Assembly: GCF_000016665.1 (NCBI RefSeq) | Contig: NC_009523.1 | Location: 1,984,001 to 2,048,000, forward strand | Direction: 5' to 3' | Length of the DNA stretch: 64,000 nt | Source of the DNA: Roseiflexus sp. RS-1 | GTDB taxonomy: Bacteria; Chloroflexota; Chloroflexia; Chloroflexales; Roseiflexaceae | Part shown: positions 7,561-14,834 of the stretch, one piece after another | Layout of the letters: the number at the start of each line of letters is the position of its first letter | Numbering within the stretch: position 1 is the first letter of the stretch | Position numbers and translations under genes: made by a program | The notes under the pieces: model-generated | What the model saw: the letters and a program-made list of their open reading frames with translations, nothing else | The model's database searches: none | Told to the model about the DNA's origin: nothing

Positions 7561-10155
7561 ATGTTCATCGTGCAGAGCATACGTGACATCATCCAGGCGA
7601 TTGCGCGGCAACGCACACGGGGTGAGAACACGCCGCTGATCATGCTGCGCGTGCTGGACGAAGCGTCCGGCGAGCGTATCAGTCACCTGCCGGTTGATCC
7701 GCAACTGGCGCAGGCATGGCTGGCATACAGCGGTGAGCCGTTCCGTCCCCACCAGGCGCACGCGCTTGCGGCGCTCCGGCGAGGTGAACCGGCGGCGTTA
7801 CGTTCATCGTCCCCCCATGTCACGGCGACGCTCCAGTTGCTGGCGCGTGCGGCGCTTGCCGAGTCGCCGCGCGCTACTGTCATCGTGCTGGCGTTCGACG
7901 ACGAGCACGCACACGCGCTCTATGTTTCGTTCGAATCTGCCAATCAATCGTTGCCGTCCCACCTGCGGGCGTCGGTTACAACGACAAGTGCGCAGCAGGT
8001 TGACCCATTTGCGCGCATCGTTATTGCAACCCCGGAGGCGCTGCACGGTCGGGTATTGCGGTATCACGCGCGTGCCTGGGGTATGCTCTGGAACGGGTTG
8101 AGTTTGATCCTGATCCCTGATGTGCATCGGTACACAGGAGTTGCTGGCGCCCACCTTGCCGATCTGCTGATGCGCGCCCATCGGGTTGCCGTCGCGCATG
8201 GCGCTGCCCCCGGCTTTCTGGCATCGTTGATCAATGTGCATGACCCCGCACCTGCGCTGAACGCGCTGCTCGGCAAATCCTGGCGCGTGATCGATGCTGA
8301 TGACGGTCCACGCACCGCCACGGTTGTCGCGGTCTGGCAGGGAGGTGGTGCGTGGCTGCGCGAAACGGCGGAACTGGCAACGGTGCTGCGACGGCAGTCG
8401 TATCGGGTTCACGTACTGTGCGATGCGCTGGAGCGGGCAGCGCTGGCGCCTGCCATCGGCGACGCTGGTGAAATAACGGTTGGACCGGAGATCGAACCGG
8501 CGCAGGTGCTGGTCTGCGCTGGTTTTCCGGGTTCGATCAGCGCATGCAGAAGATTGCTGGCAGCCGGACATCAGGCAGTGATCGTCGTGATCGGCGAACG
8601 TCCGCAGGAACAGGCGCTGGTGCGTCAGGTGTCGATGATACTGGAAGGTCCGCCGACGATGTGGCCCGTGCCGTCGGCGAATGCGTATGTGCTGGCGCAG
8701 CACGTGGTATGCGCTGCGAGTGAACTCCCACTCTCGGCTGCGGATGTCGATGCCTGGGGATGCGCCGAGGTTGTGCAACGGATGTCAGCCAACGGGCAAC
8801 TGGTCGAACTGCCCGACGATGAACCACTCTGGATCCCGTCTGGTGACGCCGATCCCTATGCCGAATTCAGCATCCTGGCAGCCAGCGGCGGCGCGATTAC
8901 GGCGCGTTCTGAGCAACCGCGCATCCGCGAACGGCTGGATCCGACCCTTTTCGAGCGATGGGCATATGCGGGTGCGGCGCTGCCGCCCGGTGTCGGCGGG
9001 TTGCGCGTCGTGCTGCGAGATGAAGAAGAGGGGAGCATTTCGCTCCGCCTGGAAACCAGTGGAAGGCGCACCTATCCATTGCGTCGCGGGAACGTGACCA
9101 TTCGCGACGTGCACGATGAGCGTGGATTGTTGCGCGATCAGCGCGTGGCGTGGGGAAGAGTGGTTGCACAGGAAACCATCTATGGGTGGCGTGAGGCGAC
9201 CCCTGGCGCACCGCCTGCCGATGTTGCCCTCAACGCGCCCCTCGAAAGCCGCTGGGTTGCGCCAGCGTGCTGGTTCGAACTGCCGCTTGCGCTTCAGGTG
9301 CAGGGGCAGTTTATCGGCTGGTGTCTGACAGCGGCGGTGACATTGCGCGCTCTGGCGTCCTTCACCGATCTCGTACCGCTGTACGACCATGAGCGGCGGC
9401 GGTTGTTCTTTGTCGATGCACAACCCGGCGGAAACGGTCTGGCGCAGTGGCTCTATCAGCATGCTGAGGACGTGTTGCCCATCGCCTACGATGTTGCGCT
9501 GGCATGCCGCTCCGATCCGCTGCTCGAACCGTTGAGCCGGGTCGATCAGGACTGGTTGCTCGCTCTGCTCGGTCGGGTGCCGGTTGAACCGCCGCGTCGA
9601 AGCGAACCGGCGACTCACCTCCCACCGGTTGCGTCGCCTGATGAACGTCGGCAATCGAATGCGGCGTCCGGGTCGCCAGCGGTTGATCCGCAACCCCGGC
9701 GAGAGCGACGAGAGGCGCGCATCCCTGCCGCTCCGCCGCCGGTTGATAAGCCGCAATCGTCTGCCGGAAAGCGTGCGTCGGCACAGCAACCGCCGGATCG
9801 CCAGAGCGCGCCGGAGACGCCAGCAACGCCAGCGCAAGCGCAGGCGACGCCCTCTGAAGAAGCGTCGGCTGATGTGGCGGCGTTAATCGAACGGCTCCGC
9901 CGTCAACGGGAGCAGCGCGAACGGTCGAAAAACCGCGAGATGCACGTGCAACCGGCGCCTGAGACCGACAGCGAGCCGCGCTTTACGACCGGCGAGCGTA
10001 TTTTCTGCCTGCCCTTCGGTGACGGTGAAGTGCTGGAAAGCCGTATCGAAGCGGGGCGAGAGGTGCTGGTCGTTCGTTTCCCGGATTATGGCGAACTGAC
10101 CATCGATCCGGCGCTCAGCCTGGTGCGCAAAATCGATACGTCGCAGGGTCTCTGA
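7561..10155 (+). CDS. Degenerate MrfA/YprA-type (DUF1998) helicase homologue, probably ATPase-dead
   Basis: 864 residues. The order of conserved blocks follows MrfA/YprA superfamily 2 helicases: FRPHQAHALAAL, then LILIPDVHRYTGVAGAH where active members have DEVH, YVLAQHVVCAASELPL, a WFELP block and QPGGNGLAQWLY (DUF1998). The Walker A P-loop is absent (LRSSSPHVT in its place). The Walker B acid pair is lost (PDVH). Motif III SAT reads SLI. The C-terminal zinc cysteines are reduced to one. A charged linker (~670-800) leads to a final ~55-residue UvrD/PcrA-like Tudor module (FCLPFGDGEVLE). The fold appears kept without ATP hydrolysis. A structural or DNA-binding role is inference. Confidence 0.75.
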   Translation: MFIVQSIRDIIQAIARQRTRGENTPLIMLRVLDEASGERISHLPVDPQLAQAWLAYSGEPFRPHQAHALAALRRGEPAALRSSSPHVTATLQLLARAALAESPRATVIVLAFDDEHAHALYVSFESANQSLPSHLRASVTTTSAQQVDPFARIVIATPEALHGRVLRYHARAWGMLWNGLSLILIPDVHRYTGVAGAHLADLLMRAHRVAVAHGAAPGFLASLINVHDPAPALNALLGKSWRVIDADDGPRTATVVAVWQGGGAWLRETAELATVLRRQSYRVHVLCDALERAALAPAIGDAGEITVGPEIEPAQVLVCAGFPGSISACRRLLAAGHQAVIVVIGERPQEQALVRQVSMILEGPPTMWPVPSANAYVLAQHVVCAASELPLSAADVDAWGCAEVVQRMSANGQLVELPDDEPLWIPSGDADPYAEFSILAASGGAITARSEQPRIRERLDPTLFERWAYAGAALPPGVGGLRVVLRDEEEGSISLRLETSGRRTYPLRRGNVTIRDVHDERGLLRDQRVAWGRVVAQETIYGWREATPGAPPADVALNAPLESRWVAPACWFELPLALQVQGQFIGWCLTAAVTLRALASFTDLVPLYDHERRRLFFVDAQPGGNGLAQWLYQHAEDVLPIAYDVALACRSDPLLEPLSRVDQDWLLALLGRVPVEPPRRSEPATHLPPVASPDERRQSNAASGSPAVDPQPRRERREARIPAAPPPVDKPQSSAGKRASAQQPPDRQSAPETPATPAQAQATPSEEASADVAALIERLRRQREQRERSKNREMHVQPAPETDSEPRFTTGERIFCLPFGDGEVLESRIEAGREVLVVRFPDYGELTIDPALSLVRKIDTSQGL

Positions 10156-10212
10156 GAAAATCATTCCCACAAACTCTTAACCACATCGTAACACTCTTCC
10201 ATGGGTAAACTC

Positions 10213-10241
10213 TTGCTCTCAGGGGATTGACATGTTACAAT
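10213..10241 (+). promoter_or_regulatory. Candidate sigma70 promoter
   Basis: TTGCTC (10213-10218), 17 bp, TACAAT (10236-10241). It lies ~150 bp before the first small paralogue. A TTGACA at 10227-10232 has no good -10 partner. Confidence 0.4.
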
Positions 10242-10393
10242 TTTGCGTAATCCAGTCACATCTCACGCGCCCTGCACTGTGCCCGATAGCCGAATGATCC
10301 GTCATCATCGTAGCTTCGCCCGTTTGCAGGTCAGCGCCAACCAGCGATGTCGTGCGCCTCGGAAGCGGGCGCCTATGAGGAGTGACCATCGCG

Positions 10394-10657
10394 ATGCCGC
10401 ATGAACGCATCGATTATCCAGAACTGCTCCGTTCACTTGGGCAATTTATCCAGCAACAGCATCTCAACGAGGTCGCTATCCTTGAGTTTGATCGGGGATG
10501 GATCATTTCCGGCGTGACCTATCAGAATACAGCGCAGGGGTTCATTCGGGTGGCGGCGGATTTTGTGCTTTCCCATGAAGAACTTCGCCACATTATTCAG
10601 CAGATGCGGGATCAGCGCAAACCGGAGCCGCCGCGTAAAGGAAGGTGGCTGGGATGA
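10394..10657 (+). CDS. Small conserved protein, tandem paralogue 1
   Basis: 87 residues from ATG 10394, which is preceded by GAGGAG at about 11 nt; GTG 10382 is possible. The soluble alpha/beta pattern YPELLRSLGQFIQQ ... VAILEFDRGWIISG ... LSHEELRHIIQQM parallels the next protein block by block, so the two are a tandem duplication. No family recognised. Cytoplasmic, no Cys. The 3' end overlaps the next start by 4 bp, indicating translational coupling. Confidence 0.75.
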   Translation: MPHERIDYPELLRSLGQFIQQQHLNEVAILEFDRGWIISGVTYQNTAQGFIRVAADFVLSHEELRHIIQQMRDQRKPEPPRKGRWLG

Positions 10658-10917
10658 AATTGTTTCGTGGTCTGGCGAAAACCGACTATCAGGATGTTCT
10701 GCGCGCCATCGGGCTGTTTATTGACGAGCATGGGTACACCGATGTGCGCATTATCGAGATCGAGGATGGGGTGGTATTGCAGGGTCGCGTGCGTGAGCAA
10801 CGCGGCATCGGCGCTTCCAGTTACGAAACATTTCTCATTACCGATGATGATCTGAAAGAAATGGTGCGCACCGCTGCCGAACGGCGCGGTCAAAAGCCGC
10901 CAGCATTCACTCAGTGA
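10654..10917 (+). CDS. Small conserved protein, tandem paralogue 2
   Basis: 87 residues from ATG 10654, with AAGGAAGG 8 nt upstream. It aligns with the preceding protein over its length: YQDVLRAIGLFIDEHG matches YPELLRSLGQFIQQQH, and VRIIEIEDGVVLQG matches VAILEFDRGWIISG. Both are followed by a predicted helix (LITDDDLKEMV). Function is unknown. A heterodimer encoded by coupled genes is one plausible reading. The next gene begins within a few bases of this stop codon. Confidence 0.75.
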   Translation: MKLFRGLAKTDYQDVLRAIGLFIDEHGYTDVRIIEIEDGVVLQGRVREQRGIGASSYETFLITDDDLKEMVRTAAERRGQKPPAFTQ

Positions 10918-10928
10918 GAGGAACGAAC

Positions 10929-12101
10929 TTGCCTGGACATACTATCCGAACGTCACGACGCCTTGGCGCTGCATTACTGCTGGCAGTGGTCGCCGGTGCG
11001 GGTGCGCGATACTTGATGATCCGCGCTGCCGGCAGCATGCCGCGTCCACGAATGATCGACTGGTTGCAGGCGCGCAATGTCGGCGTCGCGGTTTCACAGT
11101 CATACCTTGCGCCGATGATCGATCGCGCTGCGCGTCAGGATCAGTATCGTCAGTTAGTGCAGCGCAGCGAGCCGTTGATCGCCGCGTATATGGGGGTGCG
11201 CCTGCCGCGCCCGGTCGAACGCATCTACGTTTTTGACCGGGCGGAATGGATCGAAGCCAACCTCTCCGCCTTTCAGTCGCTTTTTGCGCCGCTCGAAGAG
11301 TTGTACGATGAAATCAGCGCGCGTCAGGGGGTGGTCGGGTTGCTCATGGGGCAACTCAACAGTCAACTGCTGGGGATGCAGATGGGCGCGCTGATCGGGT
11401 TCCTGGCGCGGCGCGTGCTCGGTCAGTACGATCTCGGTCTGCTCTCGCCCGATCCGGATCTGCGCGGCGCGCTCTACTTCGTCGAGCCGAACATCACGCG
11501 CATCTGCGCCCAACTCGGTCTTGATGGCGACGACTTCCGCATGTGGATCGCACTCCACGAAACGACGCACGTCTTTGAGTTCGAAGCATTCCCCTGGGTG
11601 CGCGACTATTTTCAGGATCTGCTCCGTCAATTTATCGGTCGGGTGAACGACCAGGCCGCGATGCTCAGCGTCGGTATCGTGCGATTGATCGAACGGTTGT
11701 TGCAGGGTCAACCGATCGACCGACACTGGATCGAGTTGATGCTGACGCCTGAGCAACAGGCGATCTTTACCCGCATGCAGGCGTTGATGTCGGTGGTGGA
11801 AGGGTATTCCAACCACATTATGAACGTCATCGGCGGGCAGTTGCTCCCCAGTTATCAGCAGATCGAAGCACGGGTACGCCAGCGCCAGTTGCGTCGCCCG
11901 CTGATCGAGGAAGCGTTCAATCGTTTGACCGGTATGGACCTGAAACTGGCGCAGTATCAGCAGGGCGAGGCGTTCATCCAGGCAGTCGTGGCGGCGCGCG
12001 GCGCCCGCTTCGCCAACCGTATCTGGGAAGGTCCGGAATATCTGCCGACAATGGAGGAGATCCGCGCACCGCAGCGCTGGATCGCGCGCATGGGCGGATG
12101 A
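10929..12101 (+). CDS. Zinc-dependent metalloprotease-like protein (DUF2342 / F420-associated family)
   Basis: 390 residues from TTG 10929, preceded by AGAGGA at ~7 nt; GTG 10914 is the alternative. A short N-terminal hydrophobic segment suggests a membrane anchor or signal. The core carries HETTH in ALHETTHVFEFEAFPWVRDY, an HEXXH zinc-binding signature followed by the EFEAFPWVR context of this family. The remainder is largely helical. The family is common in Actinobacteria and Chloroflexi and is named for co-occurrence with F420 genes, not for a proven reaction. No F420 gene is visible nearby. Activity on a substrate is inferred from the motif only. Confidence 0.8.
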   Translation: MPGHTIRTSRRLGAALLLAVVAGAGARYLMIRAAGSMPRPRMIDWLQARNVGVAVSQSYLAPMIDRAARQDQYRQLVQRSEPLIAAYMGVRLPRPVERIYVFDRAEWIEANLSAFQSLFAPLEELYDEISARQGVVGLLMGQLNSQLLGMQMGALIGFLARRVLGQYDLGLLSPDPDLRGALYFVEPNITRICAQLGLDGDDFRMWIALHETTHVFEFEAFPWVRDYFQDLLRQFIGRVNDQAAMLSVGIVRLIERLLQGQPIDRHWIELMLTPEQQAIFTRMQALMSVVEGYSNHIMNVIGGQLLPSYQQIEARVRQRQLRRPLIEEAFNRLTGMDLKLAQYQQGEAFIQAVVAARGARFANRIWEGPEYLPTMEEIRAPQRWIARMGG

Positions 12102-12639
12102 CGCGGGCGGCTGTTTCTATCCGCCGTGTCGCGCAAGGCGCCTGCTTTTGCTCGCTCCCCATCTCCGCACCTCCGCGTGAGCCGGTCTGATGCACACAGA
12201 GACGCGGAGCACGCGGAGGGATGGCGTACACGGCGTCTGCTTTCGATGGCGGGTGCAACCCTGCCCAACAAGACCAATCTTTGTGAGAACTACTATATTC
12301 CGCTATCCCGCGCCAGCCGCGGGGCTGATGGAGATTGAGAAATAAATCCGCTATACCGCGTTAGCCGTCGGGCTAATGGAGATTGAGAATTTATAGCAGT
12401 TCTCAAATACGTTGACCCTCGTCCGGGTCTGCCGCGTTGCGCGAGGCGCCCACTTCCAGCGACGGGTGTGGGGGCACGGCATGCCGTTCCCCCCACGGCG
12501 CCGCCTCGAGGTGGCACGTGAAGCGCTCGTTTCCAGCGACGGGTGCAGCCCCGTCTGACAGACCTTGCAAGACCTGCGCGCGCTCTCCGCGCCTCCGCGC
12601 TTCCGCGTGAGCCGGTCTGATGCACACAGAGACGCGGAG
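12102..12639. repeat. Repeat-rich intergenic region left of IS110 copy 1
   Basis: No protein gene is supported. The segment from ~12171 to ~12310 is present a second time, starting at ~12601 and continuing after the IS element at 13789, so the IS landed inside one copy of a duplicated intergenic repeat. Two TTTCCAGCGACGGGTG-type units lie near 12450 and 12530. A TIR-bearing element is described separately. Confidence 0.7.
12285..12404. repeat. MITE-like element, long form (120 bp)
   Basis: Bounded by 13-bp inverted ends GAGAACTACTATA and TATAGCAGTTCTC (one mismatch). The interior holds two copies of a TCCGCTAT..CCGCG / ATGGAGATTGAGA unit. A shorter relative lies at 13864-13936 and a piece of the interior at 52607-52636. 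No coding capacity. Confidence 0.65.
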
Positions 12640-12654
12640 TAACTGTGTTGCTTG

Positions 12655-13617
12655 TCAAGGGGCGCTCGTATGCACAGCCGGATCCCAGGGCTTTTGCTGA
12701 CGCAATATTGCGCCGAGAATAGTCAGCAGCTTGCGCATCGCAGCGACGATGGCGACCTTGCGCGGCTTGCCAGCTTGACACAGGCGCTGATCGAAGGCGC
12801 GCCTGACCAGACGGCGCCGCGTGGCCGCCAGGGTCGCCATGTACAACACGCTGCGCACATCCCTCCTGCCGCCGGAGATATGCCGGGGTTTGTGCTGTGC
12901 GCCGCTCTGATTGGCATACGGCGCAACGCCCACAAAGGCCGCCGCTTCCGTGCGCTTGATGGTCCCCAGTTCGGGCAGGCGGAGCAGCAGGTTCAGTGCG
13001 GTGATCGCGCCGATGCCGGGCACGCTTTCGCGCAGCTCCCGTTTCCGGCGCACCTCGTCGGTGCGCTCCGCCTCGTTGTCGCGTTCCTGCTCAAGCGCAC
13101 GGATCTCCTGATCCAGCCAATCAATATGCTTCTGGATGCCCGGGCGGAGGTTCGGCGCGGCAGCCGTCAACCGATTGATCTCAGCCGTCCGCATCTGAAT
13201 CACCTGCTCCCGCCGGACCAGCAGGTCGCGCAAGGATGCGCGCTGCTCGTCCGTCGCTTGGTGGTGCGGCGGGCGCACCCGTTCGGCAAAGCGGGCGAGC
13301 AACCGGGCATCCAGGCGGTCGGTCTTCGCCTGGCGTCCTTCCGCGTGCGCCAGGGCGCGCACGCGGCGTGGCTGCACCCGCGCCGTCGGCACGCCAGCCT
13401 GGAGCAGTTGGGCGAACACCATGCGCTCCAGCCCGCCGGTCGCCTCCAGCACAATCAGGGTCGGCTGCAGGCGCTGGAGTCGCGTGACCAGGAGCTGGAC
13501 ACCTTCGTCGGTAGACGGTATCGTCTCGCGTGGCGCGTGCGGGTCGGCGCCAAACGCCACATCCAGCGTCTGTTTGGAGACATCAATGCCGATAAAGAGC
13601 GACTCACGGGAAGCCAT
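12655..13617 (-). CDS. IS110-family DEDD recombinase/transposase, copy 1
   Basis: 320 residues. The N-terminal RuvC-like domain has FIGIDVSKQTLDVAF (first Asp), LIVLEATGGLER (Glu) and KTDRLDARLLARF (Asp pair), giving the DEDD set. A coiled-coil stretch follows (~130-190). The C-terminal Tnp_20 domain has LPELGTIKRTEAAAFVGVAP and GGRRDVRSVLYMAT with the serine expected to attack DNA. The start is ATG with AGGAGG 8 nt upstream. The stop codon TGA is part of the TTGACA box at the right end. It differs from copy 2 at one visible residue (Ser here, Tyr there, in IPxTDEG). It appears intact and active. Confidence 0.95.
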   Translation of the reverse strand: MASRESLFIGIDVSKQTLDVAFGADPHAPRETIPSTDEGVQLLVTRLQRLQPTLIVLEATGGLERMVFAQLLQAGVPTARVQPRRVRALAHAEGRQAKTDRLDARLLARFAERVRPPHHQATDEQRASLRDLLVRREQVIQMRTAEINRLTAAAPNLRPGIQKHIDWLDQEIRALEQERDNEAERTDEVRRKRELRESVPGIGAITALNLLLRLPELGTIKRTEAAAFVGVAPYANQSGAQHKPRHISGGRRDVRSVLYMATLAATRRRLVRRAFDQRLCQAGKPRKVAIVAAMRKLLTILGAILRQQKPWDPAVHTSAP

Positions 13618-13639
13618 ACACAGAACCTCCTGAGGAAAA

Positions 13640-13773
13640 CGGCGCCAGCCTTGCTAGCATATGCGGGTTTGAGGGCCCAGATAACTGTTCGGCTTGGTCG
13701 CGTTGAAGGACACGGCTACCCAACACTCCGCGGCGATCTCGTGAACCTGGCGCAGAACGGTATACCGTGTCCC
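13640..13773 (-). ncRNA. Candidate IS110 bridge RNA, copy 1
   Basis: Read on the minus strand, the left end folds into two stem-enclosed loops. Loop 1 is closed by GGACACGG (13765-13772) and CCGTGTCC (13708-13715). Its left strand ends in CCGTTCT (13754-13760) and its right strand has CGCGGAG (13726-13732), which is complementary to CTCCGCG at the insertion site. Loop 2 is closed by CCAAGCC (13691-13697) and GGCTGG (13645-13650). It carries ACAGTTATCT (13679-13688), nearly the element's right end, and ATATGCTAG (13654-13662), which pairs with the left end CTAGTATA with one G-U. This matches the published target-loop and donor-loop plan of IS110 bridge RNAs. Transcript ends are inferred. Confidence 0.72.
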
Positions 13774-13863
13774 GTTAGATTATACTAGCACGCGAAGGGA
13801 TGGCACACAAGGCGTCTGCTTTCGATGGCGGGTGCAACCCTGCCCAACAAGACCAATCTTTGT

Positions 13864-13936
13864 GAGAACTGCTATATTTCCGCTATCCCGCGCGAGCCGT
13901 GGGGCTGATGGAGATTGAGCATTTATAGCAGTTCTC
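13864..13936. repeat. MITE-like element, short form (73 bp)
   Basis: Perfect 13-bp inverted ends GAGAACTGCTATA (13864-13876) and TATAGCAGTTCTC (13924-13936). The interior has one TTCCGCTATCCCGCG / ATGGAGATTGAG unit. A lone end copy (GAGAACTGCTATA) occurs at 14350-14362. Confidence 0.65.
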
Positions 13937-14834
13937 ATAGAGGTTGAACCTCCTCGGACGACCGCAGCGCATGTGGGCTCAAGCCCTCCCTGAGCGCGTG
14001 GAAGCCCCTGCGGGGCTGGCATTTCGGTGATCCTTGCCATATTGCGGGGGGGGGGACCCTCACAGGGGTAGATTTTTTGGCAAGCCCCTGCGTGCCATCT
14101 CCCGTTTCAGCCATCAGGACGCCCAAACTCCCCCTTCTCCCCTTGTGGGAGAAGGGGGCAGGGGGGATGAGGGGCAAAGGCGCGCGGGAACGCAGAACAT
14201 CGCTCATCTCTCCCAAAAACTCTACACTTGAGAGGGGGGGACCGGGGTTGATCCAGCCCGCAGGGCTTGCCCGACCTCAGCCAGGGCTTCAGCCCGCCGG
14301 AGGCGAAGAGGGAACACTCCAGAAATCCAGTCAAGGGTTCAACGTACCTGAGAACTGCTATAATCCGACATGCGCTTCGTACCGTCGGGCTAAAGCCCCT
14401 GGCTATGCAAGGCGAAGCCCGCCTGCGCGGGCTATTCCAGACAAAATGTCATCCGTGCTGATCCGTCGGATCCGTGCCGATCCGTGTTCTCTTCCCGCTT
14501 CCGGGGCACAGCCCGCCTGCGCATAACGCGAACTCCAGCGGCGACCCTGTCGGCTATCGGCTATCGGCTATCGCCTATGATAAGCCCTCGGCTATGCAAG
14601 GCGAAGCCCGCCGCGCGGGCAAGAGCGGATTTACAGCATTTCTTAGAACTGCACTCTGAAGTTCTGGTGCGGTGAAACGTCTGCCGGGTCAGGCGACATG
14701 GAGCGATGCCAGCCCCGGCGGACTGGCATTCACCGTTCCGTGCAAAGCGCAGGATCCTGTCCGACGGTAGTTCGTATCATTGCGACGAAGCAACCTTCCT
14801 GCCTGGAGATTGCTCCGTCGCAATGATCGGACGC
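13937..14834. repeat. Gene-free, repeat-rich region
   Basis: About 900 bp without a supportable gene. It holds (a) a segment at 14059-14180 sharing CTCACAGGGGTAGATTTTTT and a C-rich/G-rich hairpin (14130-14158) with 43174-43293; (b) repeated GGCTATGCAAGGCGAAGCCC at ~14400 and ~14590; (c) short direct repeats of CGGCTAT near 14550-14580. ORFs here follow the repeats and have no protein features. It is probably a graveyard of small repeats between convergent units. Confidence 0.6.

Larger units (their letters stand above)
12640..13788 (-). mobile_element. IS110-family insertion sequence, copy 1 (1149 bp)
   Basis: The ends were fixed in two ways: by the stretch shared with copy 2, and by the uninterrupted repeat at 12171-12310. 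The empty site reads GCGGAG then CACGCGG (12204-12216); the filled site reads GCGGAG, element, then AG, CACGCG. Dinucleotide AG (CT on the element strand) therefore flanks both sides (12638-12639 and 13787-13788), the core expected of IS110 transposition. There are no terminal inverted repeats. The long non-coding end lies upstream of the recombinase (171 bp), as in the IS110 subgroup. Confidence 0.93.

Noticed and set aside
12652-13788. 378-codon plus-strand ORF across IS110 copy 1 (and 33049-34185 in copy 2)
   Set aside because: Shadow of the recombinase gene on the other strand; no domain, no ribosome site, and it runs through the bridge-RNA end.
14034-14675. Short ORFs between IS110 copy 1 and the symporter
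   Set aside because: They follow dispersed repeats and G/C tracts, lack ribosome sites and resemble no protein.
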